Shown: one piece after another, positions 1 through 9,091 of the stretch
Layout of the letters: the number at the start of each line of letters is the position of its first letter
Numbering within the stretch: the stretch's first letter is position 1
Assembly (NCBI RefSeq): GCF_900100925.1
Contig: NZ_FNKO01000001.1
Span: 1,116,001 to 1,180,000, forward strand
Origin: Actinopolyspora saharensis
Lineage (GTDB): Bacteria; Actinomycetota; Actinomycetes; Mycobacteriales; Pseudonocardiaceae
Direction of reading: 5' to 3'
Length of the DNA stretch: 64,000 bases
Position numbers and translations under genes: made by a program
The notes under the pieces: generated by a model
What the model was told of the DNA's origin: nothing
What the model saw: the letters and a program-made list of their open reading frames with translations, nothing else
The model's database searches: none

Positions 1-1069
1 GGATCACCGTGTAGTGGGGGTCGTCCGGGTCGATCTCCGTGGCGGAGACCGCGCGGCCGGTGGCCGCCGATTTGTAGAGCGCGGTGAGCAGTTCGAGCAC
101 GCGGCGTCCGTCCCGCCCGCTGCAGGGGGGTCGCTTTCCCGCGCGCATCGCGGTGACCAGCTCGCGCAGCATCCAGCGGTGCGAGCTCGGTTCGTCGCGT
201 TCGGGGGTGCGCCAGCGGGCGATCCGCTCCTGGTCGGTGACGTGCGGGGCCGGGGTGTAGTGCCAGTTCTCGTTGCCGTGCCCGTAGAGGTGGATCAGGT
301 CGAGCGTGGCCTCCGAGCAGTCCAGGCGGATCCGGCTGGACTCGTCCGGGGAGAGCACGCTGTTGACGATGGTGGCCAGCGCCCCGGAGGAGAACCGCAC
401 CAGCGCGGTGGAGACGTCCTCGGTGTCGATGTCGTGCTGCAGGCGTCCGGTCATGGCCTGCACTTCCGTCCACGGCCCGAGCAGGTGCAGCAGCAGGTCG
501 ATCTGGTGGATGCCGTGTCCCATCGCCGGGCCACCGCCTTCGGTCTCCCACTTGCCGCGCCAGGGCACGGAGAAGTACCGGGAGTCGCGGTACCAGGTGG
601 TCTGGCAGTGCGCGACCAGCGGAGTGCCGAGTTCACCGCTGGACAGCAGCGTGCTCGCGTGCTCGGCTCCCGAGCCGAAGCGCTGTTGGAAGACGAAGGA
701 GGCGTAGGGCCCGTTCGTGCCTTCCGCGTCGACCATCTCGTCGTAGCCGGCCAGGGAGAGGCAGGGAGGTTTCTCGCACCACACCCAGGCGCCGGCCCGC
801 AACGCCTGCTTGACCTGTTCCACGTGGAGGGCGGGCGGGGTGCACACGGACACGAGATCCGGTTTCTCGGTGTTGAGCATCTCGTGCAGGTCGGTGTAGC
901 CCCGCATCGTCGGGTTCCCCGCGCGGAAGGTCTCCAGGCGCGCCGGGTCGACGTCGACCGCGGCGACGAGGTCGATCTCGTCGTGTTCGGACAGTGCGGA
1001 CAGGTGGTGTGTCGCCACGGCGCCGGTTCCGATGACGGCGGCGCGGAGGCGAGTGTTCGCGGGGGACGT
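1..1069 (-). CDS. Gfo/Idh/MocA-family NAD(P)-dependent oxidoreductase, 3' end cut by window
   Basis: The minus-strand product begins with an N-terminal dinucleotide-binding fold (AAVIGTGAVATHH, G-x-G-x-x-x) and has the family EKP motif (WCEKPPCLS) about residue 95. The C-terminal alpha/beta domain runs off the window start. Proteins of this family oxidise sugars, inositols or related polyols. No in-frame ATG, GTG or TTG lies before the Rossmann strand. The best start is an ACG at 1067-1069, six bases after GGAG (minus-strand reading GGAG-aaagcc-ACG), giving MSPANTRLRAAVIG. A sequencing error in an ATG would look the same. A LacI-type palindrome about 50 bases upstream suggests sugar-responsive control. 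The substrate cannot be told from the sequence. Confidence 0.85.
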
Positions 1070-1372
1070 GGCTTTCTCCTCTCGTGTGCGTCGAGACGCC
1101 CTTCGCCTCGAACGAAACGTTGGAAAGCGCTTTCTCGTGCGGGAGACATTAACCCGCTTGTAACGCTCGCCACAAGAGGAGTTCGCGGGTTGCTTCGCGC
1201 TCGGGAGCAAGTGCTCGGCAGCGCTTCGGGGTCGTGCTGGTGAGCGGGTCGGTGGGCAGCGGTGGCCCGCTCCGGTGCCGCGCCGGTGTTTCCACCCGGA
1301 TAAGGCGCGGTTGCGGTGGGGTTTCCCGGAGAGAACGCGGGATGCGGAGATCGTTCGCCGCGGAGGGGGAGG
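1070..1372. other. Intergenic region between two minus-strand genes
   Basis: About 300 bases upstream of the oxidoreductase and downstream of the GntR gene. Besides the LacI-type operator near 1120-1135 I see no convincing gene, and no strong terminator hairpin. Confidence 0.5.
1120..1135. promoter_or_regulatory. LacI-family operator-like palindrome
   Basis: The sequence TTGGAAAGCGCTTTCT holds the perfect 12-base palindrome GAAAGCGCTTTC with a central CpG, the classic shape of LacI/CcpA-family operators. It lies about 50 bases upstream of the predicted start of the oxidoreductase. A one-mismatch relative occurs at 7655-7670 upstream of the SGNH esterase gene. No LacI-family gene is in the window. 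Confidence 0.6.
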
Positions 1373-2080
1373 TTATTCCTCCGGGGTGGCAGCGGCGTAG
1401 TAACCCCTGATGTGGGCGGCCACGCGCTCACCGGCAAGGTCCGCGGTGCCGTCGCGCACGGCGGCGGCGATCGCCCTGTGCTCGGCGCGCAGCCGGTTCG
1501 CGGTGTCCTCCCAGGAGTCCAGCGCGGCCGCGATCCGCCCGGTGTAGGTTTCGATCGAGTCCCGCAGTCCGCTCATCATCGCGGTCACCACCTGGTTGCC
1601 CGCCGCTCGCGTCAGCGCGAGGTGGAACTGCGCGTCGAGCACGAGGAACTCCTGCCGGGACAGCTCGGGGGCGTCCATCGCGTCGAGCAGTCCGTCGACC
1701 TCGGACAGGTCCACCGGTTCGGTCCGGGCGGCCAGTTCGGACACCGAGGAGGTCTCCAGGATCACCCTGGTGCGGACCACGTCCGGAACCGGGAAACCCC
1801 GCCCGGCCACCTGCAGACGCATCAGGGCGCTCATCCCACCGGTCGGGCGGGTGAGGATGATCGCTCCCGCCTCCGGGCCGGACCCGGTCTGCGCGCGCAG
1901 CACTCCCAGCGCCTCCAGCACGCGCATCGCCTCGCGCACCGAGGAGCGCCCGACGTTGAGCTCGCCCGCCAGGGCGCGTTCGCCGGGGATCCGCTGTCCG
2001 GGGGTGAGCCTGCCGTCGAGCAGGTCGGACTCGATGCGTGCGAGCACTCGTTCCCAAGCGCGCGGAGCGGCGGTGGCCAT
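1373..2080 (-). CDS. GntR/FadR-type (FCD) transcriptional regulator of lactate utilisation
   Basis: The 235-aa protein has an N-terminal winged helix-turn-helix (LARIESDLLDGRLTPGQRIP, then RSSVREAMRVLEALGVL) and a C-terminal FCD ligand domain. The FCD domain carries the expected Asp/His positions (DAQFH about residue 150, EHRAI, and AHIRGYY near the end) that bind a metal and a carboxylate ligand in this family. I chose the ATG at 2080 because the homology begins just after it; the frame stays open to 2248. It is divergent from lutABC, and a TGTGGTC-A-GACCACA operator lies between them. It is therefore most likely an LldR/LutR-type lactate-responsive repressor; the ligand is inferred from context. 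Confidence 0.88.
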   Translation of the reverse strand: MATAAPRAWERVLARIESDLLDGRLTPGQRIPGERALAGELNVGRSSVREAMRVLEALGVLRAQTGSGPEAGAIILTRPTGGMSALMRLQVAGRGFPVPDVVRTRVILETSSVSELAARTEPVDLSEVDGLLDAMDAPELSRQEFLVLDAQFHLALTRAAGNQVVTAMMSGLRDSIETYTGRIAAALDSWEDTANRLRAEHRAIAAAVRDGTADLAGERVAAHIRGYYAAATPEE

Positions 2081-2205
2081 GCGGCCGAGTCTAGCGGTGT
2101 CGCCGCGCGGTCTCCCGCTGCTCGCGCCCGTTCGAGCGAGCACACTCGGAAGTCGGGTGATCGATCTCCGAAAGGGGACTTCACGGCCGGGTGACGGTGG
2201 CCTAG

Positions 2206-2220
2206 TGTGGTCAGACCACA
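2206..2220. promoter_or_regulatory. FadR-subfamily (LldR/LutR-type) operator
   Basis: The 15-base sequence TGTGGTCAGACCACA is a perfect inverted repeat around a single central base. The core TGGTC-N-GACCA is the known FadR/LldR-type recognition pattern. It sits 16 bases before the lutA start and 126 bases upstream of the divergent regulator start, so it could control both. Confidence 0.8.
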
Positions 2221-2235
2221 GAGGGAAGGAAGGAA

Positions 2236-3003
2236 ATGCGCGTCGCACTGTTCGCCACGTGTCTGGGCGATACCCTGTTCCCGGACGCGGTCAAGGCCAC
2301 GGCGGTCCTGCTCACCAGGCTCGGGCAGGAAGTGGTGTTCCCGCCCGGTCAGACCTGCTGTGGGCAGATGCACGTCAACACCGGCTACCAGGCCGACGCG
2401 TTGCCGCTGGTGCGCAACTACACCGCGGACTTCGCCGACGAGTCGGTCGACGCCGTGGTCGCCCCCTCCGGTTCCTGCGTGGGGTCGATCCGCCACCAGC
2501 ACGAGATCGTGGCCGAGCGCTACGGGGACCCGTCCCTGCGCGAGCGGGTGGAGCGGGCCTGCGCCAAGACCTACGAGCTGTCCGAGTTCCTCGTCGACGT
2601 GCTGGGAGTCACCGATGTCGGAGCGCGTTTCCCCCACCGGGTGACCTACCACCCGACGTGCCACTCGCTGCGGATGCTGCGGGTCGGGGACAAGCCGCTG
2701 CGGCTGCTCGAGCAGGTGCGCGAGATCGAGCTGGTCGAACTGCCCCGGGCCGAGGAGTGCTGCGGTTTCGGCGGGACCTTCGCGCTCAAGAACTCCGAGA
2801 CCTCCACGGCGATGCTCTCGGACAAGATGCGCGCGGTGACCACCACCGGCGCGGAGTTCTGCAGCGCGGGCGATGCGTCCTGCCTGATGCACATCGGCGG
2901 TGGGCTCTCCCGGCTGCGCACCGGGATCGGCACGGTGCACCTGGCCGAGATCCTGGCGTCCACCGAGCAGCGGGATCGTTCGCGAGAGGAGGTTTCGGCA
3001 TGA
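2236..3003 (+). CDS. lutA: Lactate utilisation protein A, (Fe-S)-binding CCG-domain subunit
   Basis: The 255-aa protein has two cysteine-rich CCG domains, seen as QTCCGQMH around residue 40 and HPTCHSLR followed by EECCGFGG around residues 140-180. This matches LutA/LldE, one subunit of the three-protein complex that oxidises L-lactate to pyruvate in the cytoplasm. The ATG at 2236 follows a GGAAGGAAG ribosome site. The stop overlaps the lutB start (ATGA at 3000), so the two are translationally coupled. Confidence 0.93.
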   Translation: MRVALFATCLGDTLFPDAVKATAVLLTRLGQEVVFPPGQTCCGQMHVNTGYQADALPLVRNYTADFADESVDAVVAPSGSCVGSIRHQHEIVAERYGDPSLRERVERACAKTYELSEFLVDVLGVTDVGARFPHRVTYHPTCHSLRMLRVGDKPLRLLEQVREIELVELPRAEECCGFGGTFALKNSETSTAMLSDKMRAVTTTGAEFCSAGDASCLMHIGGGLSRLRTGIGTVHLAEILASTEQRDRSREEVSA

Positions 3004-4526
3004 GCAGCGCGTTCCTCGGGGTTCCCACCCCGCCGCCCCGGGCCCCGCACGCCACCGGGCACCTGCGCGGTGACCAGTCCTTCCCGGAGGCGGCGCACAC
3101 CGCGCTGGACGACACGCAGCAGCGGCGCAACCTCGGCAAGGCCACCACGACGATCCGGGGCAAGCGCAACCAGATGGTCGACGAGCTGCCCGACTGGGAG
3201 GAGCTGCGTTCGGCCGGCTCGGCGCTCAAGGCCGATGTGCTGGCCCGGCTCCCCGAACTGCTCGAGCGGTTCGAGCGCGAGGTGACCGAGCGCGGGGGAG
3301 TGGTGCACTGGGCCCGCGACGCCGACGAGGCCAACGAGATCGTCACCCGGCTGGTCGTGGACAAGGGGTCGGACGAGGTCCTGAAGGTGAAGTCGATGGC
3401 CACCCAGGAGATCGGACTCAACGAGCACCTCGAGTCGACGGGGATAGCGCCCGTGGAGACCGACCTGGCCGAGTTGATCGTCCAGCTGGGCGCCGACCGG
3501 CCCTCGCACATCCTGGTGCCGGCCATTCACCGCAACCGCGCGGAGATCCGCGACATCTTCCTGCGCGAGATGCCGGGGGTGGACCCGAACCTGGACGACG
3601 ACCCGGAGCGGTTGGCCGAGGAGGCCCGCAAGTACCTGCGCTCGAAGTTCATGAGCACGCGGGTGGCGATCTCGGGGGCGAACTTCGGGGTGGCCGACAC
3701 GGGCACGCTGAGCGTGGTCGAGTCCGAGGGCAACGGCCGGATGTGCCTGACCATGCCGGAAACGCTCATCACGGTGATGGGCATCGAGAAGCTCGTGCCG
3801 AGCTTCACCGACCTCGAGGTGTTCCTCCAGCTGCTGCCGCGCTCGTCCACGGGGGAGCGGATGAACCCCTACACCTCGATGTGGACCGGGGTGACCGAGG
3901 GGGACGGCCCGGAGGAGTTCCACCTGGTGCTGCTGGACAACGGGCGCAGCGCCACCCTGGCCGACGGGGTGGGGCGCGAGGCGTTGCAGTGCATCCGGTG
4001 CTCGGCCTGCCTGAACGTGTGCCCGGTGTACGAGCGCACCGGTGGCAAGGCCTACGGCTCGACCTATCCGGGACCGATCGGCGCGGTGCTCACTCCGCAG
4101 TTGGCGGGGATGCACGAGTCGCGGGACGATCCGAACGCCTCCCTGCCGTACGCGTCGAGCCTGTGCGGGGCGTGCTACGACGTGTGCCCGGTCAAGATCG
4201 ACATTCCCTCGTTGCTGGTGGAGCTGCGCCACCAGCACGTGGAGCAGAGCCGCTACAGCGCCGAGGCCGCGATGATGCGGGCGTCCTCGCTGGCCATGTC
4301 CTCGGCCAAGCGGTTCACCAAGGCCCAGCGCGCCTCCCGGCTGGGGCGGGTGCTCGGGGGGTCGGACGGGCGGATCAGCGCGCTGCCGCCGCCGTTGAAC
4401 GCCTGGACCTCGGCGCGTGATCTGCCCGCGCCCCCGAAGCGGACGTTCCGCGAGTGGTGGAATTCGGAGGACGGCCGGGAAGCGGTCCGAGCCGCCCGTC
4501 GTGAGGCCGAGCGAGGTGAGTCGTGA
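3000..4526 (+). CDS. lutB: Lactate utilisation protein B, LUD domain plus two 4Fe-4S clusters
   Basis: The 508-aa protein has an N-terminal LUD-type region and, from about residue 329, a ferredoxin-like domain with CIRCSACLNVCPVYE and a second CGACYDVCPVK motif near residue 388. This is the arrangement of LutB/LldF, the central electron-carrying subunit of lactate oxidation. The start overlaps the lutA stop (ATGA) and the stop overlaps the lutC start (GTGA at 4523), consistent with a single lutABC transcript. Confidence 0.94.
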   Translation: MSSAFLGVPTPPPRAPHATGHLRGDQSFPEAAHTALDDTQQRRNLGKATTTIRGKRNQMVDELPDWEELRSAGSALKADVLARLPELLERFEREVTERGGVVHWARDADEANEIVTRLVVDKGSDEVLKVKSMATQEIGLNEHLESTGIAPVETDLAELIVQLGADRPSHILVPAIHRNRAEIRDIFLREMPGVDPNLDDDPERLAEEARKYLRSKFMSTRVAISGANFGVADTGTLSVVESEGNGRMCLTMPETLITVMGIEKLVPSFTDLEVFLQLLPRSSTGERMNPYTSMWTGVTEGDGPEEFHLVLLDNGRSATLADGVGREALQCIRCSACLNVCPVYERTGGKAYGSTYPGPIGAVLTPQLAGMHESRDDPNASLPYASSLCGACYDVCPVKIDIPSLLVELRHQHVEQSRYSAEAAMMRASSLAMSSAKRFTKAQRASRLGRVLGGSDGRISALPPPLNAWTSARDLPAPPKRTFREWWNSEDGREAVRAARREAERGES

Positions 4527-5146
4527 ACGCGCGTGACGTCGTGTTGGGCCGGGTGCGGGACGCGCTGGCCGCCGCTCCCCCGGAGCCGGTCACCGTTCCC
4601 CGCGAGTACCGGGGGCGGCGTGAGTTGCCCGACGAGCAGCGGTTGGAGCTGCTCGTGGACCGGCTCGGCGAGTACCGGGCCGATGTGTACCGGTGTTCGG
4701 TGGCCGAGACCGCGACCACGGTCGCCGAGGCGCTCGGGGACGCGCGGCTGGTCGCGGTGCCCGGTGGGTTGGACGGTTCCTGGCTGGAGGAGTTCACCGG
4801 CCGGGTGGAGGTCGACTCGGGGGAGTCGCCGGTCCGGTGGCTGGAGGACGTGGACGGGGTGGTGACCTCCTCGGCGGTGACGTGCGCCGAGACCGGCACC
4901 GTCTTCCTGGACGCGTCGGCCGCTCAGGGCAGGCGGGCGCTGACCCTGGTGCCGGATCTGCACGTGTGCGTGGTGGACCTGTCCTCCGTGGTCGTCGGTG
5001 TCCCCGAGGCGGTGGGCAGGCTCGACCCCGTGCGGCCGACGACCATGATCAGCGGCCCTTCGGCGACCTCGGACATCGAGCTGGACCGGGTCGAGGGGGT
5101 GCACGGTCCGCGCACGCTGCGCGTGGTGGTGCGGGTGGACGGCTGA
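4523..5146 (+). CDS. lutC: Lactate utilisation protein C, LUD domain
   Basis: The 207-aa LUD-domain protein starts at a GTG overlapping the lutB stop. The visible core includes VVTSSAVTCAETGTVFLD and GPSATSDIELDRVEGVHGP near the end, typical of LutC/LldG. It completes the LutABC lactate oxidation complex. The next gene is convergent, only 35 bases away, with no clear hairpin between them. Confidence 0.92.
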   Translation: MNARDVVLGRVRDALAAAPPEPVTVPREYRGRRELPDEQRLELLVDRLGEYRADVYRCSVAETATTVAEALGDARLVAVPGGLDGSWLEEFTGRVEVDSGESPVRWLEDVDGVVTSSAVTCAETGTVFLDASAAQGRRALTLVPDLHVCVVDLSSVVVGVPEAVGRLDPVRPTTMISGPSATSDIELDRVEGVHGPRTLRVVVRVDG

Positions 5147-5181
5147 ACCGGGAGGGGCGAAGACTGCGCGGCCCGGCGGCC

Positions 5182-7422
5182 TCACTCCCGTGGTGGTTCG
5201 CCGGGGCCGCTGCTCGCGGGAAGCCCGCTGGCGAGCTCGCCCACCCGCGCGCGCATCCGGCTCGCCCGCGGGTGGGCGGACAGGCGGTACAGCCGCTCGG
5301 CCTCCCTCCAGTGCCGCAGGGCCGTGGTGATCTCGCCGCGCCGGGTCGCGAGCTCGCCGAGCTCGCCGAGGACATCGGCCTGGTAGGCGGGTGAGCCGGA
5401 CTCGCGCATCACCGCCAGCGCCTCGGTCAGGCACGTCTCGGCCGCGGCGAGCTCCCCGCGGCGGATGTGGAGGTCGCCCCGGTCGGTGAGGGCTCTGGCG
5501 CGTCCACGGTGGTCGGCGAGCTCGGTCAGCAGCGCGAGCGCCCGGTCCAGGTTGATCGCTGCTTCGCCGTGGTTGCCCGTTTCCGCGAGCAGGGTGCCGA
5601 TACGTCGGCAGCGCAGGGCGATGCCGCGCCGGTTGCCGGTGTTCTCGTCCAGCCGCAGGGCGCGGCGGAAGTAGCGCAGGGAGAGCTCGTGGTCACCGCG
5701 GCCCCGGGCCGCCTTCGCGAGCTGGGACAGCGCCGTGGAGATGCCGGAGCGGTCGAGGCAGGTCTCGGCCAGGCGCAGCGCCGGGGTGCACAGTTCGAGC
5801 ACCGCGTCGAACTGCTCCAGGTCGAGGTGGGCGAAGCCGAGCTGGCAGCGCAGGCGCGCCTCGGCGCGGTGGTGGCCGAGTCGGGCGGCCGCCCGGATGC
5901 CGAGGTGGTGCGAGTCGATCCAGTCGCGGTAGTGCTTGCGGTGCAGGAAGAAGCCCCACATGGCCTCGCACAGCTGCCAGACCACCTCGTGGTGGCCGGT
6001 CCGGTGGGCCTCGGTGAGCACGGCCGCGAGGTTGGCGCGTTCGCGGTCGAACCAGTCGAGGGCCTCGGTCGCGCCGGACCAGGTGGTGCGGTGCGCGGCC
6101 TGCCGCGCGTGGTGCGCGGCGATTCGGTGGCGCTGCGGCGTGATGACCAGGTCGGCGGCGACCGCGCGGGCGAGGTACCAGTGCAGCGCCCGCCGCAGGG
6201 TCTGGGCCCGCGACGCTGGGGTGTCGAGGTGCTCGCCGGTCGTGCGCGCGTGGGCGCGGACGAGGTCGGGGAAGCGGTGGCGCCGGTCGGTTCCCCGGAG
6301 CAGCCGGGCTCGGCGCAGTTCTGCCAGGGCGGTCGCGTGATCGCCCTCGCCGTCCTCGCCTGCCTCGTCGGTCTCGGCCAGGTGTCGTGCCAGTTCGCGG
6401 GGCAGGTCGGGGCCCGGGTGCTGGGCCAGGCGCCGGTAGAGCGTCGCGGCCCGGGCGGACAGGCCGCGGTAGCAGGAGTCGATGACGGCCGACACCGCCG
6501 GTTCCGCGGTGGTGGGGGCGGTGCCTCGGCCTCGCTGGTCGCGCAGCCACGTGGCCGCGTGCTGCAGTGTCCACTGCGGGCGCTCTGCCAGGTGTGCCGA
6601 GCACAGCTCCAGTGCCAGGGGAGCTGTGCCGCACAGCTCGGCCAGCTCCCGCGCGCTGTCGGGTTCGGCCGCGGTGCGCTCGCTGCCGAGGAGTCCGGAC
6701 AGCGCGCGCAGAGCGCTCCGCTCGTCGAGCGGGGCGACGTCCAGCAAGCGCGCCCCGTCCAGGGCCAGGCTGGCCGGTCGCATCCGGCTGGTGACCAGCA
6801 GGGCGCCGGTGGCGGAGTTCGGCAGCAGCGGGCGCACCTGCGCGGCGGAGACGGCGTCGTCGACGAGGACGACCAGGGATTTTCCCGAGGTCAGCGAGCG
6901 GTATCGACTCAGTCGCCCGCCTACGCCCAGCGGGACCTCCTCGGCGGGCACGCCCAGGGAGCGCAGCAGGTGGCCGAGGAGGTCGGCCGCCGAGCGCGGG
7001 GTGTCCACGTCGGGGGAGCTGCCCTCGACGAAGAGCTGCCCGTCGGGGAAGCGGGCGTGCTGCCAGTGCAGCCAGTGCAGCGCCAGGGCGGTCTTGCCGA
7101 TGCCCGCGGGGCCGCTGATGGAGATGAGCGCGGATTGCTCGGTGGGATCCCGCAGCAGTGCGTCCAGTTCGGCCTGTTCCGCGTCCCGGCCCACGAGCGG
7201 GTGGGGCGGTGGGGGAAGTTGCCGGGGCGTGGGCGACGTGCCGAGGCAGTGCTCGGGCAGGTGCGGTCCGTGGTGGACGGTCTCTGGCCGGAGCGCGTTG
7301 TCCGGCACCGGCCCGGCGGGTTCGTCGTCCGTGGTGGACGGGCCGGGGTCTGCGGTGTGGTTGGTGCGGTGAGCCGGTGTGCTCTCGCCTGGCACTGCTG
7401 CTGTCCCCTGAGTTCGCGGCAC
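5182..7422 (-). CDS. NB-ARC/TPR STAND-family signal transduction protein, AfsR-like without the DNA-binding domain
   Basis: From about 7215 leftward the product shows a STAND ATPase core: a Walker A motif (SGPAGIGKTAL), a Walker B-like stretch (KSLVVLVDDAV) and a TSR sensor segment (LLVTSRMRP). About 300 residues of TPR repeats follow (for example LRCQLGFAHLDLEQFDAVLEL and AEAIN/GRARALTDRGDLHIRRG blocks). It resembles the C-terminal two thirds of AfsR/SARP regulators, but no SARP winged-helix or transactivation domain is encoded. The start is uncertain: the frame is open to 7827, but that end overlaps the divergent esterase gene. The GTG at 7422 gives 746 aa; a GTG at 7395 is equally possible. 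Its partner and trigger are unknown. Confidence 0.75.
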   Translation of the reverse strand: MPRTQGTAAVPGESTPAHRTNHTADPGPSTTDDEPAGPVPDNALRPETVHHGPHLPEHCLGTSPTPRQLPPPPHPLVGRDAEQAELDALLRDPTEQSALISISGPAGIGKTALALHWLHWQHARFPDGQLFVEGSSPDVDTPRSAADLLGHLLRSLGVPAEEVPLGVGGRLSRYRSLTSGKSLVVLVDDAVSAAQVRPLLPNSATGALLVTSRMRPASLALDGARLLDVAPLDERSALRALSGLLGSERTAAEPDSARELAELCGTAPLALELCSAHLAERPQWTLQHAATWLRDQRGRGTAPTTAEPAVSAVIDSCYRGLSARAATLYRRLAQHPGPDLPRELARHLAETDEAGEDGEGDHATALAELRRARLLRGTDRRHRFPDLVRAHARTTGEHLDTPASRAQTLRRALHWYLARAVAADLVITPQRHRIAAHHARQAAHRTTWSGATEALDWFDRERANLAAVLTEAHRTGHHEVVWQLCEAMWGFFLHRKHYRDWIDSHHLGIRAAARLGHHRAEARLRCQLGFAHLDLEQFDAVLELCTPALRLAETCLDRSGISTALSQLAKAARGRGDHELSLRYFRRALRLDENTGNRRGIALRCRRIGTLLAETGNHGEAAINLDRALALLTELADHRGRARALTDRGDLHIRRGELAAAETCLTEALAVMRESGSPAYQADVLGELGELATRRGEITTALRHWREAERLYRLSAHPRASRMRARVGELASGLPASSGPGEPPRE

Positions 7423-7654
7423 TACCGACTCCCGCCATGCGATCAGTGAAACGTTCCCGACGGATTCGCCGTTCGCCCCGTTCGTGGGTAGTACTGCTCG
7501 CGCGAGCGGACAAGCACTTCGTCCGGCGCGTCCGGAATCGGGGCGGCCGTCGTGGGACTCGCGGCGGTCGCGGTGACCGGTCCTGCTGCGCGGGCCGGTC
7601 CAATCGGCTGCTCCTTTCGGCGGCAGAGTCTTGTTGTGCGTCGCCCCGGAGTGT

Positions 7655-7670
7655 TGGAATGCGCTTTCCA
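7655..7670. promoter_or_regulatory. Second LacI-type operator-like palindrome
   Basis: TGGAATGCGCTTTCCA differs from a perfect inverted repeat at one base pair and shares its core with the site at 1120-1135. It is about 27 bases upstream of the start of the secreted SGNH hydrolase gene, where a repressor would block initiation. Confidence 0.55.
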
Positions 7671-7696
7671 CAGTCCGATCAGAGCAGAGGGAAGCC

Positions 7697-9091
7697 ATGG
7701 CGCGAGCGCGGAATCCACGAAGCACCAGAGGGCACCGGTTGTCGGTCCTCCGGTTGGGCGGGCGCATCGAACGATCGGAGGCGGACCTCGCGGGAGCCTT
7801 CCCGTCGTGGCGGCGATCGCGGGGCACGTCCCGGTTCTCCCGTCCACTTCGCGCGGTGTTCGGCCTGGGCGCGGCGCTGGCTCTCGCGCTGCCGCTGTTT
7901 CCCGGCGCGGCGGCAGCGGATCAGGAGCACCACCACGGGCACGATCCGGCCTGGACGGCGAGCTGGGCGGCCAGCCCGGTGCGCGGCAGCGAGGTCCCCG
8001 GATTCGACTGCCCGGCGGGGCAGGGACTGCGGGGACAGACCGTGCGCAACGTCGTCTTCCTCAGCTCGGGCGGTCCCGAGGTGCGGATCCGCCTGACCAA
8101 CGCCTTCGGTGCGGAACCTCTGCGGGTGGGCCGGTCCACGGTGGCCGTGCAGGACTCGCAGGCCCAGGCGGTCGGGGAGACGATGCGTGCGCTGACCTTC
8201 GACGGGCGCGAGCACGTCACCATCCCCGCGGGCGAGGAGGTGTTCAGCGACCCGGTCGACCTCGACGTCGAGGCGTTGTCCACGCTGCTGGTCAGCGTCT
8301 TCTACCCCGGATCGACCGGTCCGTTGACCCAGCACCCGTTCACCGCGCAGACCAACTACGTCGCCCAGGGCAACCGCAGCCACAGGCCCTCGGGCGAGGG
8401 CTACGGCACCACCACCTGCTGGATGGGCGTCAGCGGGGTCGACGTCGCTGCGCAACCGCGGTCGACTGGATCGGTGGTCGCCTTCGGCGACTCCATCACC
8501 GACGGGGTCGACACCACCGTCGACGCGAACCACCGCTGGCCCGACCACCTCTCCCGGAGGCTGCGCTCCGCCGAGGGAAGCGCGGAGCTGTCGGTGGTCA
8601 ACGCTGGGATCAGCGGCAACCGGCTGCTGGCCGAACGCCCCGGCAAGCCCTACTCCGGCATCGCCGGGCTCGACCGGCTCGAGCGGGACGCGTTCGGACA
8701 GAGCGCGGCGGAGACGATGATCCTGCTGGAGGGGATCAACGACATCTCCGACGACGCCACGGCCGACCAGCTCATCGAGGGCTACGAGCAGCTGGTGCGG
8801 CGAGCCCACCGCGCGGGGATGCGGGTGCTCGGCGGCACGCTCACCCAGTTCAAGGGCTCGGTGGTGTGGACGCCCGAGCGGGAGAGCACCCGGCAGCGGG
8901 TCAACGCCTGGATCCGCAGCACCGAGCTCTTCGACGGTGTGGTGGACTTCGCCGCAGCCACCGCCGACCCCGAGCACCCGCTGCGGCTGCGCCCCGAGTA
9001 CGACAGCGGTGACGGCCTGCACCCCAACGACGCGGGAGCCAGGGCCATGGCCGAGGCGGTGGACCTGTCCGCGCTGCACCGGCGGCACTGA
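7697..9091 (+). CDS. Secreted SGNH/GDSL-type esterase
   Basis: The 464-aa protein carries all SGNH blocks: FGDSITDG with the catalytic Ser (near residue 265), GISGNR, LEGINDI (Asn block), and DGLHPNDAG near the end with the catalytic Asp and His. The N-terminus is a long arginine-rich stretch followed by a hydrophobic segment (GLGAALALALPLFPGAAAAD), consistent with export. I chose the ATG at 7697 because AGAGGGA precedes it by 6 bases; an upstream TTG at 7631 is less likely. It hydrolyses ester or acyl groups, perhaps on acetylated polysaccharides, given the GH16 enzyme and beta-helix protein nearby. A LacI-type site lies just upstream. Confidence 0.88.
   Translation: MARARNPRSTRGHRLSVLRLGGRIERSEADLAGAFPSWRRSRGTSRFSRPLRAVFGLGAALALALPLFPGAAAADQEHHHGHDPAWTASWAASPVRGSEVPGFDCPAGQGLRGQTVRNVVFLSSGGPEVRIRLTNAFGAEPLRVGRSTVAVQDSQAQAVGETMRALTFDGREHVTIPAGEEVFSDPVDLDVEALSTLLVSVFYPGSTGPLTQHPFTAQTNYVAQGNRSHRPSGEGYGTTTCWMGVSGVDVAAQPRSTGSVVAFGDSITDGVDTTVDANHRWPDHLSRRLRSAEGSAELSVVNAGISGNRLLAERPGKPYSGIAGLDRLERDAFGQSAAETMILLEGINDISDDATADQLIEGYEQLVRRAHRAGMRVLGGTLTQFKGSVVWTPERESTRQRVNAWIRSTELFDGVVDFAAATADPEHPLRLRPEYDSGDGLHPNDAGARAMAEAVDLSALHRRH

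Noticed and set aside
14..1243. A 409-codon open frame on the plus strand
   Set aside because: It is the antisense of the Gfo/Idh oxidoreductase, which has recognisable motifs on the minus strand.
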